This document shows, piece after piece, positions 37,301 to 44,843 of a stretch of 64,000 nucleotides of DNA (its first letter is position 1; each line of letters opens with the position of its first letter). The notes beneath the pieces are model-generated. The model had not been told where the DNA came from. It was given only the letters and a program-made list of their open reading frames with translations, and made no database searches. This DNA is from Paraflavitalea sp966211765 (lineage in GTDB: Bacteria > Bacteroidota > Bacteroidia > Chitinophagales > Chitinophagaceae): the NCBI GenBank assembly GCA_966211765.1, contig CBIHOV010000020.1, positions 86,765-150,764 of the forward strand. Direction: 5' to 3'. Position numbers and translations under genes: made by a program.

Positions 37301-38457
37301 GCCTTGGCATTATTAATAACGACGGAAAGAAATGTATTAGGATTGGCGACAGAAGGTGCACCGGCCACAAAGGTGACGGTAGCCGGACTGCCATTGGTGA
37401 TAGGAATACCATTCACAGTGGCTGTGATGACCACATTGCCTGCAACGGTACTTTTAAGGTTCATAACAGCGTTGCCAGCTACATCGGTAGTAATCGGGTT
37501 GAACGCATTAAAGGTGGCGATTCCGCTGGTGATCGTAAATACAATAGCAGCACCAGGAACAGAGTTGCCATTGGCATCAACCACATGGACTCTCACGCTA
37601 TTGGTAGCACTGTTATTGGCCACAGCATTGTTGGTAACAACACTCAATGCAGTGAGGGGATTGGTAGGTTGCGGAACGTCGGCCACAAAGATCACGGTAG
37701 CAGGGCTGCCGTTGGGAATATTGGTACCATTCATGGTGGCTGTAATATTTACAGGCCCTGCAATGGTACTGATCAATGATATGTCGGCATTGCCGTTGGC
37801 ATCGGTTGTAAGTATATTGGGACCTACAAATGTGGCGATACCAGAGGCAATGGTGAATGCGATGGTTTGACCGGCTATGGGGTGATTATAAGCGTCGGTA
37901 ATGTGCGCGCGTACACTATTGGTAGCGGTGTTGTTGGCAATGGCATTGGTAGTTAATACAGACAGCCTGGTAGTAGGAGTATTAACGGTAGGGGGCGCTG
38001 CCACGAAATACGTATTGGCCGGACTGCCGTGAATAAAAGGATCTCCATTAATAAATGCCTGAATGGATACTGTTCCAACGGCGGAACTGGGAAATGGCAC
38101 ACTTGCATCCCCACTAGCATTTGTAGTATATATAGGTGTAAATCCACCGGTGGAAGAAACGATCACGATATCAACGCCCGACACAGGATTACCAAATTCA
38201 TCTACCACATGGGCTTTGACGATATTCTGGTCGCTGTTGTTGGCAACAGAGTTGTTTTTTATGATGGTCAACTTAGTATCAGGGTGTGTAAGGTCGGGCA
38301 CGCCGGGCGGGTGACCTGCGCCTGGTGCAAATGCCGAAACACCTGTGTGAAAACCGAGGGTACACACAAGTATGCAAAACAACACAGTTAATAATCTCTT
38401 ACAACGTGTTTCCCTTAATGAAAATAAAGGGTGAATAAATCCTGATGCTGAAGCCAT
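31309..38457 (-). CDS. Giant Ig-repeat surface protein with T9SS type B sorting domain
   Basis: 2,382-residue exported protein. An N-terminal signal segment (CKRLLTVLFCILVCTLGFHT, about residues 18-37) is followed by about 21 tandem repeats of 103-110 residues (roughly residues 55-2290). Each is of bacterial Ig-like (invasin/BIG1) type with cores like SVKAHVVDANGNPV, TTDANGDAIMHLKS and ITATVNG. The C-terminus (FTPNNDGQNDIV... YNRWGNLVFTTKDP... GWDGRFKG) is the gliding-motility-associated type B domain that directs T9SS export. An adhesin or surface filament is likely. Repeats 4-5 and 6-7 are nearly identical. It heads a run with PorP/SprF and OmpA-family genes. Confidence 0.9.
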   Translation of the reverse strand: MASASGFIHPLFSLRETRCKRLLTVLFCILVCTLGFHTGVSAFAPGAGHPPGVPDLTHPDTKLTIIKNNSVANNSDQNIVKAHVVDEFGNPVSGVDIVIVSSTGGFTPIYTTNASGDASVPFPSSAVGTVSIQAFINGDPFIHGSPANTYFVAAPPTVNTPTTRLSVLTTNAIANNTATNSVRAHITDAYNHPIAGQTIAFTIASGIATFVGPNILTTDANGNADISLISTIAGPVNITATMNGTNIPNGSPATVIFVADVPQPTNPLTALSVVTNNAVANNSATNSVRVHVVDANGNSVPGAAIVFTITSGIATFNAFNPITTDVAGNAVMNLKSTVAGNVVITATVNGIPITNGSPATVTFVAGAPSVANPNTFLSVVINNAKANNSAVNGVRVQIRDALGNPVENAVIEFSIISGTATFTSSTTKTTAADGRASITLKSPVAGNVKIKATVNGVDIIIGNPSTVTFVADVPSTTNPATALSVVDDNRVANNAALNSVKAHVVDALGNPVAGAAIVFTITGGTATTASFADANPITTDASGDAIMHLKSPVIGTVTITATVNGTPITNGSPVTVTFVADVPSVTNPNTFLSVVINNAKANNVAVNGVRVQVRDALGNPVENAVIEFSIISGTATFTSSTTKTTAADGRASITLKSPVAGNVKIKATVNGIDIIIGNPSTVTFVADVPSTTNPATALSVVDDNRVANNAALNSVKAHVVDALGNPVAGAAIVFTITGGTATTATFADANPVTTDVNGDAIMHLKSPLAGTVTITATVNGTAITNGSPATVIFVADVPSVTNPATALSVVDNNRAANNTALNSVKAHVVDALGNPVAGASIVFTITGGTATTATFTDANPITTDANGDAIIHLKSPVIGTVTITATVNGTPITNGSPATVIFVADVPAVTNPATALSVVTNNAIANGTATNSVKAHIVDASGNPVSGATIVFTIASGAANFAGSATVTTDASGDAVVTLNSTIVGSVDITATVNGTAIVNGSPATVVFVVDVPSVTNPGTRLSVVLNYAVANGSAVNSVKAHVEDAQGNPVPNALIRFIRASGTATFTSPPLITTDPDGDATVTLSSTVAGSVNITATVNGIAILNGSPATVIFVADVATVTNPATTLSVVTDNAIANNTATNSVKAHIADANGNPVPNATVVFTIATGTATFASPVTVTTDANGDAVVTLKSPVVGTVTITATVDGTPIVNGSPASVKFVADVPAVSNPATALSVVTNNALANNTATNSVKAHIVDASGNPVPNATVVFTIAGGTATFASPATVTTDLNGDAVVTLTSTVAGPVDITATVNGTAIVNGSPATVIFKADAPATGNPATALSVVDDNRVANNTALNSVKAHVVDANGNPVPGASIVFTITGGTATTAVFTDANPITTDASGNAIMHLKSPVTGTVIITATINGAPITNNSPVTVRFVADVPSGGNPATALSVVDNNRVANNAALNSVKAHVVDAGGNPVPGASIVFTITGGTATTASFADANPITTDANGDAIMHLKSPVVGTVIITATVNGIPITNGSPATVIFVADIPVVGNPATTLSVVDDNRVANNTALNSVKAHIVDANGNPVPGAIIDFTITGGTASSGATLTDANPITTDANGDAIMHLKSTAAGTVTLTATVNGIAITNGSPAIVTFVADVPAVGNPATTLSVLIPSAAANGTAVTSVKAHVVDANGNPVKGAAVQFTIASGAANIIETNPVTTDINGDAVITLNSTVVGTVTLTATVNGTTITNGSPATVIFTVDVPAVTNPATALSVVVTGVVADGTALNKVKAHIEDAQGNPVPGATIEFAIATGTAQFDGPFTITTDANGDAIVALKSTVAGSVAVTAKVNGVDITNGSPATVIFVADVPAVGNPATALSVVIPSAVADDAAVTSVKAHIVDANGNPVAGATVLFTIATGTATIVEANPVTTDANGDAIITLHSAVIGTVDITATVNGTTIVNGSPAIVQFVAGTPAVNNPATALSVVTDNAVANGTALNSVKAHIVDAAGHPVPNASIVFTIASGTATIVETNPIVTDANGDAIITLHSIVAGKVNITATVNGVSIVNGSPAIVTFVAGPPDPGNTATALIVATNNALANGTATNSVKAHIVDAHGNPVPNATIEFAIASGSGSFVGSTTITTDANGDAIITLTSTVAGTVDITATVNGVAIINNSPATVTFTTEPDVIIGDTRLIVLSNDAIADGVETNSVKAHIVDATGTPLNLKEVFFKIESGDATVLTIQPVLTDANGDATILLASKTAGSVSVTAKVGDKQIINGSPAKLRFVPIDIYVPKIFTPNNDGQNDIVKPIVVGITTFHYFNIYNRWGNLVFTTKDPNVGWDGRFKGVLQPVETYMWIAEGLDKDKKKITRRGMISLVR
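36210..37345. repeat. Recent 645-bp tandem duplication inside the adhesin gene
   Basis: The stretches around 36210-36700 and 36855-37345 are nearly identical at a constant offset of 645 bp (215 codons, two Ig repeats). For example cggatttccgatgatgatat occurs at 36421 and 37066. The rest of the array is more diverged, so this copy is recent. Confidence 0.85.
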
Positions 38458-39421
38458 ACGGTATAGAGTTTATTCAATAATCAAAATCTATTACTATGCT
38501 ATAACCGCCAGAGCGGCATAGCCACGCAATCCGTTACCGGTAGTACCGGTAAGTAATGATTAGGTTATTGATTACAGGGGGTGAAGTGTTTTGTGCATTA
38601 CTGCCCTGCAAGAGATCCATATACGCCAGGGCCTTGCCTGTGGCTATAGGAGCTTGTTTTGTGACAGTTTAAAAACACCGGGTGAAAGGGAGGCTGTAAT
38701 TGCCTGGGTAGTGTAGGGATTAGTGTCATAGTATTGGTTTTAAAAATCTTTTAAACGGTTTTTGGATAGATATTGGGTTTACTGGTCTAAATGCTTTGCG
38801 CGTAAAACTAATCGTCTTTTTTAATATAGGAAATAGCCTCAGATACATTCATATTTCCCCTATATATAAACATATAACTAGTATTGTACGGATAAAATTG
38901 TATCGTTTTGGGAATTTATTTCAAGGTTGCGTGTAACTACGTAGTTATATGGCCCGGAATGGGAAAAGTTGTTGAGGATTATCAAAGAAAGGCATTAAGA
39001 CAACAAAGCATTAGAGGCGACGAGGGCGCAAATTAAAATCTGAGGAAGGGGTATAAAAGGCAACAAGGCATCAAGGCAAAGAGGCAACGAGGGGGAAAAA
39101 CGGCAGCGGGAATTAAGGCAACAATGCATCGAAGAAAGGAGGGAATTGGGTAGCAAGGTATTAGGGCGACGAGGAGACAGAAGATCACGCGGAGTGATTA
39201 TAATTATTTAACATACCAGAATAAGTGCCAGTTACGGCCTAAAAACAGCGCCGATTGTGTCGAAATTGTTAAGGAAAAGGAAAAAAGGGGCCTATTTTGA
39301 ATTATTTTAAGTCCAAAAAACAGGTTGGGGATCATGTTCGATTTTGGCTGTAACCCGCTCCTATGGCGCATTCACTGTTTTGGAAAATGGGTTTACCATA
39401 CTGAAACGGACCTTTATTTGG
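38458..39421. other. Long gene-free stretch upstream of the adhesin
   Basis: No ORF of note. Contents: a 14-bp palindrome TAACTACGTAGTTA (38934-38947), a smaller palindrome around taccggtagtaccggta near 38536-38552, and a purine-rich degenerate repeat zone at about 38985-39190 built on words such as aaggca, caacaagg and cgaggg. The adhesin promoter should be here but was not recognised. No tRNA or riboswitch was seen. Confidence 0.55.
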
Positions 39422-39453
39422 TTTTCGGGGTGGATAATGCCGCTGTATGTTTG
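39422..39453 (+). promoter_or_regulatory. Promoter of the first small exported-protein gene
   Basis: TTTT (39422-39425), 20 bp, TATGTTTG (39446-39453). The surrounding ccgctgtatgtttgcatcat is almost the same as at 50391-50410 before the paralogous gene. The 5' untranslated region would be about 140 nt. Confidence 0.6.
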
Positions 39454-39600
39454 CATCATAAAATAAAGAACACACCAACCTGGTGTTGAATACGGGAGAT
39501 ACGAACTCCTACTTTTTTTCTTCTACATTGCCTGCCTGCCCGATTGCCCATCCCATACGAAGCTTACAGCACTGTTTAAAAAACTTTTAAAATATACATT

Positions 39601-40011
39601 ATGAAATCGATTATGAGGAATTATGGAATTTTGGCAATCGCCTTAGTAGCTTTCACTTTGTCTTTCTCTACCAGCGCGCTGGCAAACAACGAAAAAGAAA
39701 AAATTGCTTCTGCTATAGAATTGAAGTTCATCGGTCATTATGAGAACCAACCGGTTTTCCAACTGAACCTGAACAACAAGGAAGAAGATGAATTTACTAT
39801 TACTTTCCGTGATGATTTTGGCAACGTGCTGTACAGCGGTAAAGTAAAAGGAACCAGCATTTCGAAGAAGTTCATGTTGAACATTGAAGAGATCGGAGAT
39901 AACGTATTAAGCGTGGAAGTAAAAGCAAAGAAGAACAGTCAATCTGAAGTGTACAAGATCAACAGGAACCGTAGCTATGTAGATGAAACTGTAGTAAGCA
40001 AGATCAAATAA
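39601..40011 (+). CDS. Small exported protein (paralogue A)
   Basis: 136-residue protein. Signal peptide about MRNYGILAIALVAFTLSFSTSALA, mature part about 107 residues beginning NNEKEKIASAIELKFIGHYE. Predicted beta-sandwich strands (PVFQLNLNN, FTITFRDDFGNVLYSGKV) and a basic C-terminus. About three quarters identical by eye to the protein at 50528-50938, most strongly in the mature part. No family name is recognised. It has its own promoter and terminator, and it converges on the Ter cluster. Confidence 0.8.
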   Translation: MKSIMRNYGILAIALVAFTLSFSTSALANNEKEKIASAIELKFIGHYENQPVFQLNLNNKEEDEFTITFRDDFGNVLYSGKVKGTSISKKFMLNIEEIGDNVLSVEVKAKKNSQSEVYKINRNRSYVDETVVSKIK

Positions 40012-40043
40012 TAAGCTGGTTTTTTGTTTTAGTAACTAAAGAA

Positions 40044-40079
40044 AGTGGAGCATCTACATCAGGTGCTCCGCTTTTTTTT
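40044..40079 (+). terminator. Terminator of small exported-protein gene A
   Basis: agtggagca (40044-40052) pairs with tgctccgct (40064-40072), with one G-U, and is followed by eight T residues. Confidence 0.88.
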
Positions 40080-40095
40080 GTGAGAACCCGTGAAT

Positions 40096-40109
40096 CGGCA
40101 GTCGGCAAT
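40096..40109. repeat. Two heptamer repeats CGGCA(A/G)T
   Basis: cggcagt and cggcaat in tandem. The same heptamer is tandemly repeated four times at 45148-45175. Meaning unknown. Confidence 0.5.
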
Positions 40110-40172
40110 GCGTTTGCTTCGAATGGGGCGTGAAAGGCAGAAGAGAGAGGTTTTTTTTTCGATGACAATAGT

Positions 40173-40232
40173 AAAAAAGGAAAAGGGTGAGCCGTCCCGA
40201 CTGAAGTACGGGACGGCCCACCCTTTTCCTTT
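40173..40232 (-). terminator. Strong terminator at the end of the Ter cluster
   Basis: 24-bp inverted repeat with one mismatch, 40176-40199 and 40209-40232, with a nine-base loop. On the minus strand it is followed by a T-run. It lies just after terC. Confidence 0.9.
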
Positions 40233-40250
40233 AGTATGATCCAGCGCTAT

Positions 40251-41021
40251 CTAAGCGCCTGCTTCTGGTTTCTTTTTACCAAACAGTGTGGTATAAAGAA
40301 TCGGTATTACGAATATGCTGATGGTAAGGATAGATACACCCCAATCGGCTGCATGGCTACCCAGGAACTTGCTAAATGGTGATTCTGGTACAAAGTGTTC
40401 ATACAAAGAAAGCATGAGCTTAATACCCAGGATGGCGATTACGATGAAAGCCGCAGCTTCCAGGAAAACGTATTTCTCCATGAGCTTTACAAAGCCCTGC
40501 GCTACAAACCGCATAGCGAGGATACCAATGAATACGCCCACCCATATAAGGATGATGTTATCAGAAAAAGCCACCGCAGCAAATACATTGTCTATTGAGA
40601 AAGCCAGGTCCATGATCTCTACCAGGGCCACGGTAGCCCAGAAGTTACCCAGGGCCCCTACTGTGACCTTGTATAGCCAGTTGCTTTTTTTATCCAGTGT
40701 ATCATCTTCCTTTTCGGGTGTTTGTTTACCTTTCCACCAATCCCATACGAGGTAAAGAAGGTATAACCCGCCCAGCGGCTTGAGCCACCATATTGTGATG
40801 ATATAAGCTGCGAGTAATAAGCAGATACCGCGAAATACATACGCACCAATAATGCCATATTTCAGGGCCCTGTTTCTTTGTTCCTTTGGCAGGTCCATCA
40901 CCATGGTGGCCAATACGGCCGCATTATCAACAGACAGCAAGCTTTCTATAACAATAAGATTCCCAACCACCGCCAATGCAGCCCACGGGTTGTTGAGAAT
41001 TTCCTGGATCATGTGATTCAT
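40251..41021 (-). CDS. terC: TerC family integral membrane protein
   Basis: 256-residue membrane protein with about seven hydrophobic segments. Two family motifs with acidic residues in membrane helices are seen: IESLLSVDNAAVLATMV near residue 25 and IMDLAFSIDNVFAAVAF near 135. TerC proteins are linked to metal (manganese) export or metal-dependent stress and to tellurite resistance. It is the last gene of the Ter cluster, 14 nt after the kinase gene. The metal transported here is not deducible. Confidence 0.92.
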   Translation of the reverse strand: MNHMIQEILNNPWAALAVVGNLIVIESLLSVDNAAVLATMVMDLPKEQRNRALKYGIIGAYVFRGICLLLAAYIITIWWLKPLGGLYLLYLVWDWWKGKQTPEKEDDTLDKKSNWLYKVTVGALGNFWATVALVEIMDLAFSIDNVFAAVAFSDNIILIWVGVFIGILAMRFVAQGFVKLMEKYVFLEAAAFIVIAILGIKLMLSLYEHFVPESPFSKFLGSHAADWGVSILTISIFVIPILYTTLFGKKKPEAGA

Positions 41022-41035
41022 GTTGTATTCTGATT

Positions 41036-42532
41036 TTAATTATTTACCATTTGTACTATGATCAATCGCCCGCCCTCTTCCTTAGACAGCAGGATCTTTT
41101 GTGCATCTTTAATCTCCAGCATTTGTCCTACCGGAATTTCCTGGTCTGTATCCATATCTTTTAAACCGGGAATAGCCTGGTTCACGAGCACCCATTTATC
41201 ATTGTGGAATACAAAATAGCCTACCGGTTTTTTCTGATCGGCTGTTAAGCGTTCATTGGGCGAAATGTTCTTATTGATATGCCACTGATAGATATATTGA
41301 TTGCTATAAACCATTAGCCTGTGATTTTCAAAGCTAAACATCCCTTTTGGATTTTTGGAATAGAGATTCAGCACAGGTAGCTGCCCGCGGTAAGGCGTAC
41401 CACAAAAAGGACATTTAGGCGTGGTGGTATTGTCAAATACATACCATTTCATCTCGCAGGACTTATTCTGACAGGGCTGCATGAGGTCAACTGATCTCAC
41501 CAGTGCATTCTCCCATTCATCTGCCGTTGGGCGCATGGCAGGATTGTGCAGTCCATCGATGAATGCCCTGTCGAACAATTGTTTCAGGTAGGGACCCGTA
41601 ATCGTATAGGGCAATTTATCAGTGTCGGCCCAGGGGAAATAACTCGGTTTTACCTGGCTCAGTTTGGGCCTGTTGATCTTATCGGTTGGATGTTCAATGA
41701 ACAAGGCTTTAGAGCCCATGGACAGTTCTTCATCTTTCTGTGCATCGGCATCGTGCACTTTTCCTCCCCGCAAGGGGTGACGCCGCAGCAGGTACATGTA
41801 GATCATGACGGCCAGGGCATGCCTGTCGGTAGGAATACCAGGAAACTTCCTGCTCTTGTCCTCCTTGGGCAGGTGCCTGGTAGCCAATACCTCGGGCGCA
41901 ATAAAGTCGGGTGTACCCAACACATCGGGCGGGTATTTGCCGGGCACCACCAATCCATCAATGTCAATAATAGCAGCCCTGCCGGTGACAGGGTCTATCA
42001 ATACATTCTTGTAAGAAAGATCGGAATGGGCCAGCCCAGCCGCATGCATACGCTTTACACCGCGGCTGATGGTGATGCCAATGAGAAAATATTTGTACCA
42101 ATCGCCTTTCTCGGAAGGATCGAGGTTTTTATTCTGGTGAAAAGCGCTGGCAAACCATTTGCCTTCTTTTTCCTTGCCTTTGATCTGAAGGAAATCATTG
42201 TTGCGCGATCCTGTCTGAAAGAAGAAATGTTTCTGATAGGTAGGAGCCACAATGCCGAGCCGTCCATTCCATTCCACTACTTTGGTAGGCCAGCAATAGA
42301 GGTCTTTCCAATAATCACCGCCGGCCTGTTTAAAGATGCGGTCATAAAAGGTGCCGGTGATGGTGAGGAGACGATCTTTGGCTACTGCATCCTGTTTATC
42401 CCTGAAGAAGGCTACGACATAGGATTTATCAGGACTGAAATACACATCTTTCATGCCGCCCTGACCAATCATGTCGTTCACAAACTCAACGTCTGTGCCG
42501 TCTGCTGCCTTTATTTTGATGGTGTTTGCCAT
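41036..42532 (-). CDS. Atypical protein kinase-like protein of the TerY triad
   Basis: 498-residue soluble protein with a protein-kinase fold: glycine loop IGQGGMKDVYF (residues 23-33), catalytic loop HSDLSYKNVLID (HRD with Arg replaced by Ser), and DIDGL in place of DFG. The usual VAIK lysine is not obvious (VVAFFRDK at that place). A zinc-binding knot CQNKSCEMKWY...CPFC at about residues 354-376 and a beta-rich tail follow. It lies directly after the PP2C gene (2-nt gap) and the vWA gene terY, the known vWA/phosphatase/kinase triad of Ter systems. Whether it phosphorylates protein is open. Confidence 0.85.
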   Translation of the reverse strand: MANTIKIKAADGTDVEFVNDMIGQGGMKDVYFSPDKSYVVAFFRDKQDAVAKDRLLTITGTFYDRIFKQAGGDYWKDLYCWPTKVVEWNGRLGIVAPTYQKHFFFQTGSRNNDFLQIKGKEKEGKWFASAFHQNKNLDPSEKGDWYKYFLIGITISRGVKRMHAAGLAHSDLSYKNVLIDPVTGRAAIIDIDGLVVPGKYPPDVLGTPDFIAPEVLATRHLPKEDKSRKFPGIPTDRHALAVMIYMYLLRRHPLRGGKVHDADAQKDEELSMGSKALFIEHPTDKINRPKLSQVKPSYFPWADTDKLPYTITGPYLKQLFDRAFIDGLHNPAMRPTADEWENALVRSVDLMQPCQNKSCEMKWYVFDNTTTPKCPFCGTPYRGQLPVLNLYSKNPKGMFSFENHRLMVYSNQYIYQWHINKNISPNERLTADQKKPVGYFVFHNDKWVLVNQAIPGLKDMDTDQEIPVGQMLEIKDAQKILLSKEEGGRLIIVQMVNN

Positions 42533-42534
42533 AA

Positions 42535-43728
42535 TTAAAAAAGTATTGCAATTGTTCGGTCGTCGTATTCACCTTTTACCCAGAAATCAAGCCATTGTAA
42601 TAACTGGTTATGGGCATTTGCATTGTCCCGTGTAAGATCCACTTCCTTTTGCATTTCCTGGAACAGCTCCTCCCATTTCTCTGCTTTGAAGAGGTTGGCA
42701 TCGGTGTGAAACCAGGCATCTGTAATGCCGTCGGTCATGAGTACCAGGGCATCAAAATGATCTACCAGCTGGAAGCGTATGCGCTTATAGAAGGAAGATG
42801 TTTCAAATATCTCCTGCATGGTGAGGAACCTTGTTTGACCGGAGTATTCGCCGCTGTCGGTTTCCCCCAATATTTTAGGAGCTTCCCCTTTTTTGTAGAT
42901 ACCCACTCCCCCATCTCCTACCCAAAAAGCGCCGATAAACCATTTATCGCCGTATTGGCGGCACACGGTGGCCAGCAAGGTAGTAGCATAGTCTTTTACG
43001 AGGTTCTGGGAAGCTTCTGCTTCTTTGGCAATGTTCTTATAGGCCAACAGTATCGCATTGCCCAAAGTGGTGTATAAGGTATCGCCAATGGCTTTGCGGC
43101 TGGCATCATCGGGATTGGACTCCAGCTGTGCAATGAGAGCTTCGAGTTCATCCAGTTTACTGCCGGTAGCAGATAAGGACAGGTGTTCCACTACGGTATT
43201 GCAGGCAATGCGTGAGCCCTCCCGTGAGAATTTGGCCGAGCCTGCGCCATCTGCCACAGCAATTACATACCAACCGGTATCAGAACGGTACATTACATCA
43301 AAGTCATCATCCCTGAATTTGCCTTCCCGCGCATGGGAACGCCCACGCTTGCTGGCGGCGATCATGGTTTTGGCGCCGCTGATGTCCATCACACTATCAG
43401 TATGAGGCTTTTGGTAAGGAGCTTCCAGGGGTGGCTCCTGCTCAGTCCATAAGCTCCTGGGATCGAAATTCACAAAGAGGTGTACAGGCCTGGAGAGCAA
43501 CTGCTCTATATTGCTGTCTAAAGGTTTATAATGTAGGGTGATGTCTGCATCACCGGGTATGGAAGGTGTACCCTGCACGGTGCCTGTTGCCGGGTCGTAG
43601 CTTAGCCCAATGGCTTCGAGCCCTTCAAAATGGTGTTCGCCAATATCGGAGAGGGCAAACTTTCCCCATTGAATGGTATAGGTGTAAGCTTCTTTTTCTT
43701 TGGCGTTGGGAAATACGATCTTATCCAC
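42535..43728 (-). CDS. PP2C-type serine/threonine phosphatase with N-terminal Ig-like domain
   Basis: 397-residue protein. The N-terminal ~100 residues carry a putative Ig fold motif, LSYDPATGTVQGTPSIPGD (residues 44-62), of the kind usually found outside the cell, but there is no signal peptide. The PP2C domain starts near residue 125: VADGAGSAKFSREGS, FWVGDGGVGIY, LMTDGITDAWF and DDRTIAIL supply the metal-binding aspartates. Expected to reverse the action of the adjacent kinase. It is followed by the kinase gene after 2 nt and preceded by terY. Confidence 0.88.
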   Translation of the reverse strand: MDKIVFPNAKEKEAYTYTIQWGKFALSDIGEHHFEGLEAIGLSYDPATGTVQGTPSIPGDADITLHYKPLDSNIEQLLSRPVHLFVNFDPRSLWTEQEPPLEAPYQKPHTDSVMDISGAKTMIAASKRGRSHAREGKFRDDDFDVMYRSDTGWYVIAVADGAGSAKFSREGSRIACNTVVEHLSLSATGSKLDELEALIAQLESNPDDASRKAIGDTLYTTLGNAILLAYKNIAKEAEASQNLVKDYATTLLATVCRQYGDKWFIGAFWVGDGGVGIYKKGEAPKILGETDSGEYSGQTRFLTMQEIFETSSFYKRIRFQLVDHFDALVLMTDGITDAWFHTDANLFKAEKWEELFQEMQKEVDLTRDNANAHNQLLQWLDFWVKGEYDDRTIAILF

Positions 43729-43756
43729 AGAATGATTGGGTTAATGAAAATAGTTG

Positions 43757-44809
43757 TTATCCTCTTGAACGGTTAATGTCATGGTGCCCGGATGAAAACC
43801 CAAACTTTGCCTGTGTATTACACCAGGGGCAGGTACTCACTTCTTCCTCGCCGGTGCACATGATGCCGCCGCAGGCGCAGGTACTAAAGCCGTATTGATT
43901 ACCACAGCAGGGACAATGGGGGAAGCCCACCAATTCTCCTGAACTGATCTTTTGGTTGGTGGGAGTATCTTCACTCAACTGAAAATAGGTATCATCCACC
44001 GGGAAGGATCCCTGGAGTTTAAAGAATTGTGTTTCCAATGATAGGCCTTCTATGTTGGAGGGGGTAATATTGCGTTTGTATTTAATGAGGTAAGGCTTTT
44101 TGGTAGCCTGGCATTTAGACAGGAAGACGGCAAAATTATTGTCAATGACTTTCGATGAGGGCGTGGCCGCAGGCTCTACCTTGGTAAGGTAAGCATCATC
44201 CAGCTTAGCCAGTTGGGGGCCGTCTATATTGCTTTCAGACACACTCATGCTGGTGGTCTTAATGGAAGCGGTAACCCATTTAAAGAATGATTTATAGGAT
44301 TCGGGCGCCAGGTTCTTCACGAGCAATACATCGCTGGTGAGCTTACCCAGCACGGCCGTATCGGTATTATCGCCCAGGGCAATGGCTACAATGGACGCTT
44401 TCTTTTTGTATTGGTTGATCCACTTGGTAACGGCGGCTTCGGGATTGTCGGTAGGCGCTCCATCGGTAAACAAAAAGATGATGGGTTTCCAATCGCCCTT
44501 GGTATCCGGCGTACTCTTTACCACATTGGTGTCAATATCGTGCATGAGGAACTCCAGGGCCTCTCCCAGGGAAGTTCCGCCACCAATGGGGATGCGCGGG
44601 GGGTAAAAGGAAGTAAGTTCGGTTAATGGAACAATGCGTTTCGTTTTCCCGGCAAAGACGATGATTGACACCCAGGCTGTTTCCAGGGCATAGGGATCGG
44701 ACCGGAGGTCTTTAATGATGGAAGCAAGTCCTTCTTCAACGTAGGGCATTTGATCGCCCACCATTGATTCTGAAACATCTATTAAAAAGTATACCGGTAG
44801 TCTGCGCAT
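43757..44809 (-). CDS. terY: TerY-type vWA protein with C-terminal zinc ribbon
   Basis: 350-residue protein. A von Willebrand A domain occupies residues 1-210, with the MIDAS motif DVSES in MRRLPVYFLIDVSESMVGD, then GGGTSLGEAL and FLFTDGAPTDN. A linker leads to a cysteine-rich C-terminus (about residues 300-335; CPCCGNQYGFSTCACGG and CPWC) that should bind zinc. This longer form differs from the two short TerY proteins at 45231 and 47947. It belongs to the triad with the PP2C and kinase downstream (28-nt gap). Confidence 0.9.
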   Translation of the reverse strand: MRRLPVYFLIDVSESMVGDQMPYVEEGLASIIKDLRSDPYALETAWVSIIVFAGKTKRIVPLTELTSFYPPRIPIGGGTSLGEALEFLMHDIDTNVVKSTPDTKGDWKPIIFLFTDGAPTDNPEAAVTKWINQYKKKASIVAIALGDNTDTAVLGKLTSDVLLVKNLAPESYKSFFKWVTASIKTTSMSVSESNIDGPQLAKLDDAYLTKVEPAATPSSKVIDNNFAVFLSKCQATKKPYLIKYKRNITPSNIEGLSLETQFFKLQGSFPVDDTYFQLSEDTPTNQKISSGELVGFPHCPCCGNQYGFSTCACGGIMCTGEEEVSTCPWCNTQAKFGFSSGHHDINRSRG

Positions 44810-44843
44810 AGCAAGGAGGTTTAGGTTTATTTAATGGTTAGGT

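Noticed and set aside
31492..37870. Very long plus-strand ORFs (up to 982 codons) opposite the adhesin gene
   Set aside because: They mirror the repeat structure of the minus-strand gene: low-complexity Val/Ala/Thr or Cys/Gly-rich translations that lack domains or signals. They stay open only because the repeats avoid stop codons in that frame.
31500..38300. CRISPR-like regular repetition
   Set aside because: The period is about 315-330 bp, coding, and translates to Ig-like domains; no short repeats with unique spacers.
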